A stretch of DNA of 54,629 bases, from positions 1 through 54,629 of the forward strand of contig CALFBG010000190.1 of assembly GCA_937951685.1 (NCBI GenBank), given 5' to 3'. A program made the position numbers and the translations under genes. The notes beneath the pieces are model-generated. The model was not told the DNA's origin. It searched no databases and saw nothing but the letters and a program-made list of their open reading frames with translations. Within the stretch, counting starts at the first letter, position 1; every line of letters starts with the position of its first letter. The DNA is from an uncultured Saprospiraceae bacterium. Lineage in GTDB: Bacteria; Bacteroidota; Bacteroidia; Chitinophagales; Saprospiraceae. Of this stretch, positions 25,408-33,836 are shown in pieces.

Positions 25408-27357
25408 TTACAATCGAATCCAACGCTTATTAATCACACCTTGGTCCGTTTCAAATTGCAAGATAAAAATACCTGACTGCTCAGGTAAATCTAGTTGAGT
25501 CGGTAAGCTTTGATGCGTTTGTAACAAGCGACCATCTACGCTGAACACCTTTAAGGTTTTTAATTTTAAATTAAGCGGTAGGGCAATTTGCAGCGCTTGG
25601 TCTTTGCTCGGATTTGGATACAATTGAATTTGTGCCGCCCAATCCGGTTCTGCCGTACCGACGGAAGATACAAAAAGATTATTGAGCGTATCTGCTGCAA
25701 TGAGTACTGGACTTTGGTCTGCACCATCAAACATAGATTTGAATAAATCAATTTCGGGCGTACTGGCCTCAAACATTTCTTTCATCCATTTTGGCGGAAG
25801 CGATTGGTAATAAACAGAAGCCATCACCGTTAATTCTCCCGTGTAAAAATTCAAAGGAATATGGTACCGTAAGATATCTGCACCACTTCCTTCTACACCC
25901 GCATCGTCTTTATTAAAGTTGGCATCGGTCAAGGCATTTCCAATAATCATTGTCGTATCATAAACTTCGTGCGTTGTACTAAAACCTACGGGAGGCAAGC
26001 GATTATCTTTCAAGGCCACGTCTGCTCGTTCCAAAACCGTAGTAAAATTTTGTTCTACATCACCATTAACGATTTCGTAAATCTGCACTTGATCTTCGGA
26101 GTTGATAACGTCGTAATGTTCTTCATAATAAGGATCTTGTCCGGCAACTTCGTAAGTATCATCATACATCCCAGATTGAAAAATAGTATCTCCTATTTCG
26201 CTGAGCACCACAAATTGTACGACGGCTCTTCTACTCGGATAACCCGTAGGAAATTTGTGTCCCGCTTTATTTTTTAATTGAACTTTAAAGAAAGCCGTAT
26301 CCGAAACGACTGCTTCAAAATCAAGTTCAAAGTCTAAAGTCTGTTGCTGTAGCATTTTGAAAGTTGCTGCAATACTGGCATCAAAGCTTTCTGCTTTTGC
26401 GGGAATATCCAACTCTAAACGGTAATCTTTCATCAACTTCAGCATAAAAGTATTTCCACCCACTAATTCGTGTAAACCATAAGGACTTCTACCTTCTAAG
26501 AAAAGATAGTTGGCAGAGATGACTACGGTATCGTCAATTCTTGGCATATGACATTGCTGACAGCTAACGGCTTCGTTGTAAACAGAATTTAACCATTCGT
26601 GATAAGTCGCTTGCTCAATGAAGGTTTCTCCGGTAGGTTGTCCGTCTAAATCTAAAGTTTCGGTGACCAAGGAGTGACAAGGTGCACAAACCCCCGCGTC
26701 GTTAATGTGTTCACTATAAACGGGTGTCATTCCAACAAAATTAGACATAATCGCAGCGAAGGGATTTTCGTAAGGGCCATAAGCTACGCGCGTGGTATCA
26801 AAGTTAATTTCTCCGGAGAAAGTAATTCCGAGGTCTTCATTTTTAATTTGGTGACAGGCTCCACACGAAACGCCATCTAAACCAATCGTATCTTGCAACA
26901 TATCGTTGATCGTGTAATGATCAAATCCTTTATAACGGGCATTGTAATGTCCCATCGGCGCGTGGCAAGAAGTACACTTCGTTTGAATCTCTTCACTTAA
27001 ACCTGGGTTTACCAAAATTTCGTGGCTTACTTTTGCTCTCCAGAAAGGATCTTTCGCTGAATTGGCCATCATTGAGGATTGCCAATCGTCGTGTACATTA
27101 ACATCATTGCCATTCGCATCTACGCTCGCAAACTGCGCCATATCATAGCCGTGGCAACCCGAGCATTGCGTTGCCGTGGGAAAAATTTGATCAGGTGTCA
27201 AAGGACCCATGCTATGAGATTGATCTAGGTGACTTTTGAAATATACAATTTCATCAGCGGTATGAAAAGCGTAAACTTCGTTCTTTACGGGCAACATCGC
27301 CATGATCAGTACAAAAGTGGAGATTCCGAGGAGGAGCAGTATTTTTTTCGTAGACAT
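25408..27357 (-). CDS. Five-heme c-type cytochrome with T9SS sorting domain
   Basis: The 649-residue protein has an N-terminal signal/anchor helix (about residues 6-23) and five heme-binding CxxCH motifs at Cys65, 128, 165, 224 and 266, with further histidines (for example HAPMGHY) that can serve as axial ligands. This half resembles cytochrome c554-type multiheme proteins. The second half is beta-rich (FPTGYPSRRAVVQFVV, a cyt c554-associated motif), and the protein ends with a T9SS sorting domain from LYPNPSKDQ to WIRL. Hemes should be attached in the periplasm before export by type IX secretion, which would place a multiheme cytochrome on the cell surface. The electron donor and acceptor are unknown. 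Confidence 0.88.
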   Translation of the reverse strand: MSTKKILLLLGISTFVLIMAMLPVKNEVYAFHTADEIVYFKSHLDQSHSMGPLTPDQIFPTATQCSGCHGYDMAQFASVDANGNDVNVHDDWQSSMMANSAKDPFWRAKVSHEILVNPGLSEEIQTKCTSCHAPMGHYNARYKGFDHYTINDMLQDTIGLDGVSCGACHQIKNEDLGITFSGEINFDTTRVAYGPYENPFAAIMSNFVGMTPVYSEHINDAGVCAPCHSLVTETLDLDGQPTGETFIEQATYHEWLNSVYNEAVSCQQCHMPRIDDTVVISANYLFLEGRSPYGLHELVGGNTFMLKLMKDYRLELDIPAKAESFDASIAATFKMLQQQTLDFELDFEAVVSDTAFFKVQLKNKAGHKFPTGYPSRRAVVQFVVLSEIGDTIFQSGMYDDTYEVAGQDPYYEEHYDVINSEDQVQIYEIVNGDVEQNFTTVLERADVALKDNRLPPVGFSTTHEVYDTTMIIGNALTDANFNKDDAGVEGSGADILRYHIPLNFYTGELTVMASVYYQSLPPKWMKEMFEASTPEIDLFKSMFDGADQSPVLIAADTLNNLFVSSVGTAEPDWAAQIQLYPNPSKDQALQIALPLNLKLKTLKVFSVDGRLLQTHQSLPTQLDLPEQSGIFILQFETDQGVINKRWIRL

Positions 27358-27639
27358 CTTTCTATTAGTTTCTTCTATTGGTCGAGGAATATTTATTGGG
27401 AGCGCCCGCGCAATTGTCTTTATTTCACTTAAACATTACGATCGAGGCGACTTAAAAAGGACAGGATAGAGAATGAAAATCCTACCCATGATTATATACC
27501 TCAAAATCATCAATTTTATTGAGATTGGCAAAAAAAAAGCGATCGGATGCTAGTTTTGACTAATTGATAGCAATGTAAGGGCTAGAAAAGGGGAAAGTGG
27601 TATAAAAATTTAAGGTTTAAACTAGGAAGATGACAACAA

Positions 27640-28368
27640 TTACGACGCTTCCGCTGGCGCTCGGTAATAGGCAATACCGATGGACAGTTTTCGCTCGTCC
27701 TCCGAATTTTCATCTTGTAGATAGTGCAACTGACTTTCCCCCGCCAATTGATTCACCAAAACTAAGCACATTGCATCTAAAATATCATCCTTTTTCACTT
27801 GTTTGCGGAGGGTTTGTGCTAAGATATCATGGTAGAGTTTTTCTAATCGTTGATCGTAATTTTTGAGTAAAGCCAATCTTTCTTGCGCGCCTGCGGCTGT
27901 TGCTTTTTTTGATAAAATAACTTTTTCGGCTGCGTTGAGGTATTTGAAGCAAAACTCGGGGTGACTTTCTAGGATGTCTAACTGGGGAGATTTATGCACG
28001 AGAAATTCATCAATTTCCTTAATTTTCGCTTGGATAAAATAGGATTGAATAGAAAGGCTTTTACCTTCGACGGCAATGTTTTTTAGTTTGGCCGCTTCGT
28101 AGTTGGCAGCGGAGAGTGCTGCGCGACAAGGTGGGTTAAAAACAGTCGCTTGTCGCGGAATAAGTTCCCCGCGCAGCTTTTGCTCAATGGTTCTGGGATG
28201 AGAAAGCGAACTCAAGCCAATCGGCATATCAATCAAAATACGTTGCAAGTCGGGATGTGCTTCGATCAATGGTTCAATGTAATCGTATACACCGAAACTA
28301 TATTTAGTTTGATCGTATTTGATCATGATCCAACCTTGCTTACAGCCATCAATTCCTGCGACGATCAT
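27640..28368 (-). CDS. DUF429 RNase H-like fold protein
   Basis: The 242-residue protein starts with the acidic strand M-I-V-A-G-I-D-G-C-K-Q-G-W of the DUF429 family, followed by LIDMPIGL (Asp-Met-Pro, about residues 47-53), RQATVFNPPCRAAL and the later SHPEFCFKYLN and KKDDILDAMCLVLV motifs. The conserved Asp7, Asp48, Glu/His and late Asp residues fit an RNase H-like nuclease core, as predicted for this family. No biochemical role is established. It is 47 bp downstream of the AlkD-like gene on the same strand. I can say only that it is probably a cytoplasmic nuclease-fold protein. Confidence 0.85.
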   Translation of the reverse strand: MIVAGIDGCKQGWIMIKYDQTKYSFGVYDYIEPLIEAHPDLQRILIDMPIGLSSLSHPRTIEQKLRGELIPRQATVFNPPCRAALSAANYEAAKLKNIAVEGKSLSIQSYFIQAKIKEIDEFLVHKSPQLDILESHPEFCFKYLNAAEKVILSKKATAAGAQERLALLKNYDQRLEKLYHDILAQTLRKQVKKDDILDAMCLVLVNQLAGESQLHYLQDENSEDERKLSIGIAYYRAPAEAS

Positions 28369-28415
28369 ATTTAGAGGACGTTAAATCTTTTAAAAAAAGC
28401 TTATGGGGATTACGC

Positions 28416-29123
28416 TTAGCAACGGGCAGATTTGCGTTTCTTACCAATATAACCTTTATCAATTACTTTTTGAATGTAAGTTGTTGCCAAAGGAACTTTA
28501 CAGGCCGTACCACCCATTTCAACGTTTACTTTACCAATTTTTTCGGCTACGCTAGTGGCTGGTGCGGTGAGTGCTGATATATAACTAGCGACAGCAATCA
28601 CAAAGCCATTCATCGTATAACGTACTCTATTTTGTGCACCGTGAATTTCTTGCGCTACTTGCGTCAATAGTTTTTTATAAACTGCAAGATCCAAATTTTC
28701 ATCTGGTTGCAAAGCAGCGTAAGAAGCTAAGGTAGACCAGCCCGCAGCGGCAATGTTTTCTTTTTTGGATTTAATCCAAGCTAAGCCCAATTCAAAACCG
28801 AAAGGCGTTTCCGCCGCTACCCAAGGCACCGTATATTCACTCAGCATATACCAGTAAGCCTCTTTTGCCCATTGTTGTAAGGTCGCTTTTGAAATTTGTG
28901 ATTCGTCGGCCATTAAACCTGCGAGGTACATGGCGTCGGAGTTGCCCGTAGCGTATAAGGCTAAGGATAGTTCATGATTCTTTTTCGTCTTTTTGAGAAT
29001 CTTTTTTAAGTCTTGTACTTTTACGCCAAAGAAAGGTTCTTGTGCACCGTGTTTTAATAAGACTTTTTTGGTGGAAGGGTTTCCTAAGCTTTCGAGTTCC
29101 TTTAAAATTTCTTTCGCAGTCAT
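28416..29123 (-). CDS. DNA alkylation repair (AlkD-like) HEAT-repeat protein
   Basis: The 235-residue all-helical protein has the AlkD/AlkC layout: EILKELESLGNPSTKKVLLKHG, then the family motif FFGVKVQDLKKILKK (about residues 31-45), followed by paired helices ending LATTYIQKVIDKGYIGKKRK. Members wrap DNA with HEAT-like repeats and excise N3- or N7-alkyl bases; some relatives lack activity. Its basic C-terminus fits DNA binding. The catalytic Asp/Trp set of AlkD is not clear by eye, so it may belong to the broader superfamily. It could be co-transcribed with the DUF429 gene 47 bp downstream. Confidence 0.78.
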   Translation of the reverse strand: MTAKEILKELESLGNPSTKKVLLKHGAQEPFFGVKVQDLKKILKKTKKNHELSLALYATGNSDAMYLAGLMADESQISKATLQQWAKEAYWYMLSEYTVPWVAAETPFGFELGLAWIKSKKENIAAAGWSTLASYAALQPDENLDLAVYKKLLTQVAQEIHGAQNRVRYTMNGFVIAVASYISALTAPATSVAEKIGKVNVEMGGTACKVPLATTYIQKVIDKGYIGKKRKSARC

Positions 29124-29192
29124 GTTAAAGCATTATTTATTTTAGAATAAACTAAGATACAAAGTAAATGAGAATTAAGTAAGCACTTAATA

Positions 29193-29645
29193 TCAAAAAT
29201 GTAATTTCATCCCTTCGTGACTAGCTACAAATCCGAGTTGTTCGTAGAAAGCTTTTGCGTCGGGTCTTTTTTTGTCGGTGGTCAGTTGTAGTAAATGTGC
29301 ACCTCGTATTTTGGCGCGTTGAATAGCCCATTCAAAGACTTGTCGCCCAATGCCTTGCCCTCGATATTCTTTATGAATCCGTACCGCCTCAATTTGTGCA
29401 CGAACGCCACCACGGTAGGTGAGGTAGGGAATAAAACTAAGCTGCAAAGTACCAATGATACTAGCTTGTGCATTTTCAATAACCATTAATTCTTGATTTT
29501 TATCTTGTTGGATATTGGCAAAAGCTTCGTGGTAACAACTAGGGAGCGGGTCTTCGTATTGCTCCCGTTTTTTGCCTAATGGATCATCGGCGAGGAGTGC
29601 GATAATAGCGTCGAGGTCAGCAATTTTTGCTTTGCGAAAATGCAT
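29193..29645 (-). CDS. GNAT acetyltransferase
   Basis: This 150-residue single-domain GNAT protein starts with FRKAKIADLDAIIALLADD and has the acetyl-CoA-binding motif A as VRIHKEYRGQGIGRQVFEWAI (Q/R-x-x-G-x-G, about residues 92-112) and the late KAFYEQLGFVASHEGMKL. The substrate is unknown. Its ATG lies one base after the stop codon of the membrane protein gene upstream, so the two are translationally linked. That gene follows the bestrophin-like gene by 6 bp, giving a tight three-gene unit. Confidence 0.85.
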   Translation of the reverse strand: MHFRKAKIADLDAIIALLADDPLGKKREQYEDPLPSCYHEAFANIQQDKNQELMVIENAQASIIGTLQLSFIPYLTYRGGVRAQIEAVRIHKEYRGQGIGRQVFEWAIQRAKIRGAHLLQLTTDKKRPDAKAFYEQLGFVASHEGMKLHF

Positions 29646-29646
29646 A

Positions 29647-30147
29647 TTAAATAGCTTTAGCGGAATTAATTTTTTTATATTTTAAACTCAAAAAGAAAGC
29701 GAAGAGCATCGCCAGAAAACTGTGCAGAATAGCTGTTGTCATAAATGTTCTAATCAAAAGAGACCACGTTGCTATTTTAAAGAAATCTCCATCAATGATT
29801 ATTTGTCGTAAGAATTCAACGTTGCAGAGGATTTCACTACCAAGGTGCGCAATGATAAAGGACACCATACAAAGCACAATTACTTGCAAACGAGTAATAC
29901 TCGGTTGGCGGCGATAAAGAGATCGGACGATGCGATTCGTGATAAAATAAAAGACAGCTAAGCTTTCCAAAACTAAAACTAGCATAGCCAAATAGGGCGA
30001 TTCAGGGACTAAGTTAGTAGTAATAGGAAATCCTATTCTGATCAGTAAAAATAATATAGTCGCGATTAAAGCATGAAAAAGTACTACACGATTATTCGAA
30101 TCTCCCTTTGCTTCTTTCGATATGGTTTCATCTAAAATCTCCTGCAT
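29647..30147 (-). CDS. Uncharacterised four-helix membrane protein
   Basis: The 166 residues include about four hydrophobic segments (residues about 24-44, 52-70, 86-106 and 130-152). The N-terminus is polar and acidic and the C-terminus is basic (SLKYKKINSAKAI), consistent with cytoplasmic ends. I recognise no family. It lies between a bestrophin-type channel (6 bp upstream) and a GNAT enzyme (1 bp downstream), so a role linked to that channel is possible but unproven. Confidence 0.65.
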   Translation of the reverse strand: MQEILDETISKEAKGDSNNRVVLFHALIATILFLLIRIGFPITTNLVPESPYLAMLVLVLESLAVFYFITNRIVRSLYRRQPSITRLQVIVLCMVSFIIAHLGSEILCNVEFLRQIIIDGDFFKIATWSLLIRTFMTTAILHSFLAMLFAFFLSLKYKKINSAKAI

Positions 30148-30153
30148 TATCGT

Positions 30154-31191
30154 TTACATTAAAACGTTATTTTTGGGCTTAATGGCTTCTGGCAAGTCGG
30201 TTTCCCCTAACATTTCTAGTAAGTCAATTTCGATGGTACGGGATAAGGCTAACATCGGAATATCGTTCCCCAAGCCTTCAAAAGGATTTTCGGAATAATC
30301 GCCGACGAGTTCCATAACTAAATAAACCCAAGCGACCAAAACGGTAAAAGGAATCGACAACCACGCGCCAATTTCTCCCAGTTTGTGGAACTCCGTGACC
30401 ATCCCAAAAGGTAATAAGAAGATAAAAATGCCAACAAAAATTGGACTCATCCCGCCGTATTGTCTAGGTAATGGGAATTTTTTAATTCGCTCACATTTCC
30501 CTTGGTGAATGTAGAAGTCGTTGAGAATTTTTTGCAATTCCATATGTCGGAAATCATCAATGATATTCTGGCTACGGAGTTTCGTTAAATGCTGTGATTG
30601 TTGGTCAATGATTTGGGTAGCAGAGTTCTTATAGTTAATCGTCTGTTCAATTTCATCAGCAGGAAGGTAGCGTGCTATCTCCTTGCGCGTAAATTCATCA
30701 TCCTTTAAACCAATCCCGTACTTTGCGCGACGTTTTTTAGTCATCTTAGCAACGTGCTTATTTTGGTTGATGTGTTCCCACGAAGTAGGTACCAATAACT
30801 GACTACGCAAAGTATACAACCAAGCGATATGTTTATGAATCAGTTTTTTGCGGATACTAGCCAGTTCTACCTCCGAAAATTTTTCAATGGTAAATTGATT
30901 CGTTGTATAGGATCTTACGGTACTTCCCCAAGCTCGGCTACTATTTACAATACCTCCCCAAATTTTTCGCGCTTCCCATAGTCGGTCGTAGGATTGATTA
31001 TTTTTGAAACCAATATAAAAGGCGACGGCGGTACCAATTACGGATAAAGGCAACCAGGGAATTGCCATCCAACTAGCATGAAATATTTCGTGGACGGCGG
31101 TAACGAACACAGCCCATAACGTTATCCAAATGATATGTCCGCCGCTGAAGGCAAGGATGCCTCTTAAATTAAAATTCTTTTGTATAAACAT
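30154..31191 (-). CDS. Bestrophin-family anion channel (UPF0187)
   Basis: The 345-residue protein matches bacterial bestrophins: an N-terminal membrane helix (GHIIWITLWAVFVTAV), a second helix with LPLSVIGTAVAFYIGFKNNQSYDRLWEARKIWGGIVNSSRAW (about residues 49-90), the most conserved part of the family, and a later helix pair (GMSPIFVGIFIFLLPFGMVTEFHKLG, then GAWLSIPFTVLVAWVYLVMELVGDYSENPFEG). The ending ENPFEGLGNDIPM is the family signature near the calcium-clasp region in eukaryotic homologues. Bacterial members form pentameric ion channels; selectivity differs between homologues. It is first in a compact unit with a small membrane protein and a GNAT enzyme. Confidence 0.9.
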   Translation of the reverse strand: MFIQKNFNLRGILAFSGGHIIWITLWAVFVTAVHEIFHASWMAIPWLPLSVIGTAVAFYIGFKNNQSYDRLWEARKIWGGIVNSSRAWGSTVRSYTTNQFTIEKFSEVELASIRKKLIHKHIAWLYTLRSQLLVPTSWEHINQNKHVAKMTKKRRAKYGIGLKDDEFTRKEIARYLPADEIEQTINYKNSATQIIDQQSQHLTKLRSQNIIDDFRHMELQKILNDFYIHQGKCERIKKFPLPRQYGGMSPIFVGIFIFLLPFGMVTEFHKLGEIGAWLSIPFTVLVAWVYLVMELVGDYSENPFEGLGNDIPMLALSRTIEIDLLEMLGETDLPEAIKPKNNVLM

Positions 31192-31212
31192 AATGGGGTT
31201 ACTTTCTGCGTG

Positions 31213-31250
31213 GATGTCGTTTTAGCATAGATCTATTTTAAAACAACTTC
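31213..31250. repeat. 38-bp compact palindrome with the CAACTTC end
   Basis: This near-perfect palindrome centres on AGATCT. Its right end, TTTTAAAACAACTTC (31236-31250), is identical to the end of the element at 2-164, and the left half is the matching inverted copy with a few mismatches. It lies 22 bp before the bestrophin-like start codon (minus strand). It looks like a minimal version of the longer elements. Confidence 0.6.
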
Positions 31251-31438
31251 ATATTGTCAATGGGAGGTATTTATGCCTACGGATTAACAACTGCTGCTTA
31301 TTTAATTTTTGCGATAGCAAAGATAGAAAAAAATTAAGAGAAAGCTTTTTGGATCGTGAATCCTGAACCTTGCTCAGGTTTGATTAACTTTAGGTAGCGC
31401 TCGAACAATTATAAAGAAAAGTAGTAAAATAGCTTAGC

Positions 31439-33250
31439 TTAATCTTTGTAACCAGCTGCTTGTAACTCAAAAAGTTCTGCGTACAATTGCTGATTGGCCA
31501 ATAACTCTTTGTGTGTTCCTAATTCTAGAATTCCTCCGTTTTTTAAGACCAGAATTCGATCAGCCATTCGTACCGTCGAAAAGCGATGAGAAATGATAAT
31601 ACTAGTTCTTTCTTTGGTCAAGCCTACAAAACGCTGAAAAACTTCATATTCTGCGCGGGCATCAAGGGCGGAAGTTGGTTCGTCCAAAATAATGATTTGT
31701 GCGTTGGTCATGTAAGCCCTCGCCAAGGCTACTTTTTGCCATTGACCGCCCGATAATTCTGCGCCTTTCCGAAATCGTTTCCCCAACTTTTGTTCATATC
31801 CGAGTGGTAAACTACGAATGACATCATCGGCCAAACTACGAACCGCAGCGGCTTTAATCTTGGGGGTATTGTCTACGTCTTTGATATTGCCAACGGCGAT
31901 GTTGACTTTGGCACTAAGATAGTATTTGACAAAATCTTGGAAAATAGCGCCGAAAACTTCTTGATAAGCTTCTTGGTCGAAATGTCTAATGTCTACACCG
32001 TCAAGGAGAATCGCACCGCTCGTCGGTTCGTACAAACGGAGCAAGAGTTTGATGAGAGTCGTTTTTCCTGCACCATTTTCGCCGACGAGGGCTAGTTTTT
32101 CTCCCTTTTTCAATTCAAAAGAGATATTCGTCAAAACATCATTTTCACTTTGCGGATAACGGAAACTCACGTTGACAAAACTAATACCCGTAAGTATTTC
32201 CTTTGGAATAGGACGTTGTTCAAAATCAGCAGCAGTTTTAAATTCCATGTCAATGAAATCAAAATAATCTTGTAGGTAGAGGGCACTTTCCGTGATCTTC
32301 GAAAATCGAGAAAAAATACCTTGCAATTGATTGCGCAAGCGATTAAAAGAGCCGGCCAGAAACGTTAGTTCTCCAATCGTTACCGCTCCTGCTACCGCTT
32401 TTAAAACGATAAAAACATAAGCACCATAATAGGCGAAATCACCAAAAACATGGTAAGTCGCTCCCCAAATCGTACGACGTATCGCAAGCCGTCGATTGGC
32501 TTGGTAATATTTGTCGGCGATCGTTCGAAAGGTGTCACTAATGAAATCTGCTAAGCCAAAAAGTTTGACTTCCTTGGCGGTAATATCACTCGCACCAATC
32601 ATTCGCATATAATCTAACTCTCGACGTTCCGGCGTCCAACTTCTTTGCAAAGAATAGCTCGATTTACTAAATTTTAATTCGTTGATAAAAGAAGGAATGA
32701 TGGAAATAACCAGTAAAATAATTAAGATTGGATAAAAGTAAATCAGTGCAGAAATCAAGGACGTTACCGTAATCAAATCTTGGGCTTGGGTCAAGACATT
32801 CGACATCAACGAAACCCGACTCGTCGTTTGGCGGCGTGCTCGTTCTAGCTTATTGTAAAATTCGGAATCTTCTAAATAAGCCAATTCCACTCTGGCTGTT
32901 TTTTGGATGAGTTCTACGGAAGAGGAATTAGAATATAAATCTCCCATGAGACCATCCGTGAGGGCAATTAACCGATTGAAAACATCACCCAGCAATGCAA
33001 TACCAAATTCAATTCCGATTAGCCAATACAATTCCGTCAAATCGGTATTGGGCTGATTGACGATTAAAATGACTTGATCAATAATTTCTTTACCAACCCA
33101 GAGTAAAACTACGGGAAATAAAGACTTCAGTAAACGTAAACTTAAATTCGCCACAAACAAGCTAGGCTTCGTCTGGTAAATTTTTGCAAAAAAACGAGGA
33201 AGGTATTTCAACGATACAAAATCGTTTAACCATTTAGACCATAAACTCAT
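31439..33250 (-). CDS. ABC exporter, fused permease-ATPase
   Basis: This 603-residue half-transporter has six membrane helices in the first 330 residues and a nucleotide-binding domain after about 350. The Walker A motif is G390-E-N-G-A-G-K-T, the signature is LSGGQWQ, Walker B is IIILDEPTSALD, and the switch histidine is in SHRFST. It is a type IV exporter of the MsbA/MdlB class that should work as a dimer. The substrate cannot be read from sequence. I prefer the ATG at 33250 (MSLWSKW) over the GTG six bases upstream. A nested inverted repeat lies just upstream at 33289-33352. Confidence 0.9.
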   Translation of the reverse strand: MSLWSKWLNDFVSLKYLPRFFAKIYQTKPSLFVANLSLRLLKSLFPVVLLWVGKEIIDQVILIVNQPNTDLTELYWLIGIEFGIALLGDVFNRLIALTDGLMGDLYSNSSSVELIQKTARVELAYLEDSEFYNKLERARRQTTSRVSLMSNVLTQAQDLITVTSLISALIYFYPILIILLVISIIPSFINELKFSKSSYSLQRSWTPERRELDYMRMIGASDITAKEVKLFGLADFISDTFRTIADKYYQANRRLAIRRTIWGATYHVFGDFAYYGAYVFIVLKAVAGAVTIGELTFLAGSFNRLRNQLQGIFSRFSKITESALYLQDYFDFIDMEFKTAADFEQRPIPKEILTGISFVNVSFRYPQSENDVLTNISFELKKGEKLALVGENGAGKTTLIKLLLRLYEPTSGAILLDGVDIRHFDQEAYQEVFGAIFQDFVKYYLSAKVNIAVGNIKDVDNTPKIKAAAVRSLADDVIRSLPLGYEQKLGKRFRKGAELSGGQWQKVALARAYMTNAQIIILDEPTSALDARAEYEVFQRFVGLTKERTSIIISHRFSTVRMADRILVLKNGGILELGTHKELLANQQLYAELFELQAAGYKD

Positions 33251-33288
33251 AGGCACGTCCGAAGACTGATAAATAGCTAAGTAACTGT

Positions 33289-33352
33289 TTGGACAAGTAG
33301 CAAGAATCGTTTACGGCTTGCAGTTTTTGATCGTAAACTCAGCTTTGTCCAA
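33289..33352. repeat. Nested inverted repeats upstream of the ABC exporter
   Basis: An outer pair TTGGACAA/TTGTCCAA (33289-33296 and 33345-33352) encloses an inner pair GTTTACG/CGTAAAC (33309-33315 and 33332-33338). The pair arrangement could form a hairpin in RNA or present two operators. It is 38 bp before the ABC exporter start codon. Confidence 0.45.
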
Positions 33353-33458
33353 GTACTTATTAGAAGATTAATAAAAAAAATGAAGACAAAATAATCAACA
33401 CAGGGACTATTCGCACAATAGCTAACCCCGTAGTAGCAGGATTGTTCGTCAAATTAAC

Positions 33459-33836
33459 TTATTTGATGCGCCAAGGTGGATTTTTACGGTTATCCCCTGC
33501 AAAATACAAAATTAGTTGGTTACCGTCTAGATCTTTAAGTCGCGCTTCTCGCCATAACCAAGATTTATCATTGGGTAATTCCTCAAATTGAAAACCTGCC
33601 GTCTGTAAACTCGCCACCCGCTGATCCAAGTCTTCACATTCAAAGTACAGGATAATTCCATCGCCACTGGGGAGTTGGTCTACGTGATGGATTGAGAAAG
33701 TAGCATCTCCGTCAGGACACTCAAATCTCGCATAGCGGGGTAGGGCGGATACGAGGAGGCGTAAACCCAATCGCTCGTAAAAAGGAACGGCTTGGCTCAA
33801 ATCCTTGGAAGGAATGGTGACTTGATTGAGGTTCAT
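33459..33836 (-). CDS. VOC-family (glyoxalase/bleomycin-resistance fold) protein
   Basis: The 125-residue protein is a single VOC unit: NQVTIPSKDLSQAVPFYERLGLRLLV at the start, FECPDGDATFSIHHVD and YFECEDLDQRVASLQTAGFQFEELP in the second half, and DLDGNQLILYFAGDN at the end, with potential metal ligands among the conserved His/Glu positions. The function is not predictable; VOC enzymes include glyoxalases, dioxygenases and antibiotic-binding proteins. Its start codon overlaps the end of the DUF1572-methyltransferase fusion gene by 4 bp, which implies coupled translation and perhaps a shared substrate. Confidence 0.85.
   Translation of the reverse strand: MNLNQVTIPSKDLSQAVPFYERLGLRLLVSALPRYARFECPDGDATFSIHHVDQLPSGDGIILYFECEDLDQRVASLQTAGFQFEELPNDKSWLWREARLKDLDGNQLILYFAGDNRKNPPWRIK

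Noticed and set aside
30154..31191. Defence or T6SS role for the AAA+ or bestrophin regions
   Set aside because: No T6SS, contractile, toxin, nuclease-effector or phage genes are present anywhere in the window, so such a claim would have no support beyond the ATPases themselves.
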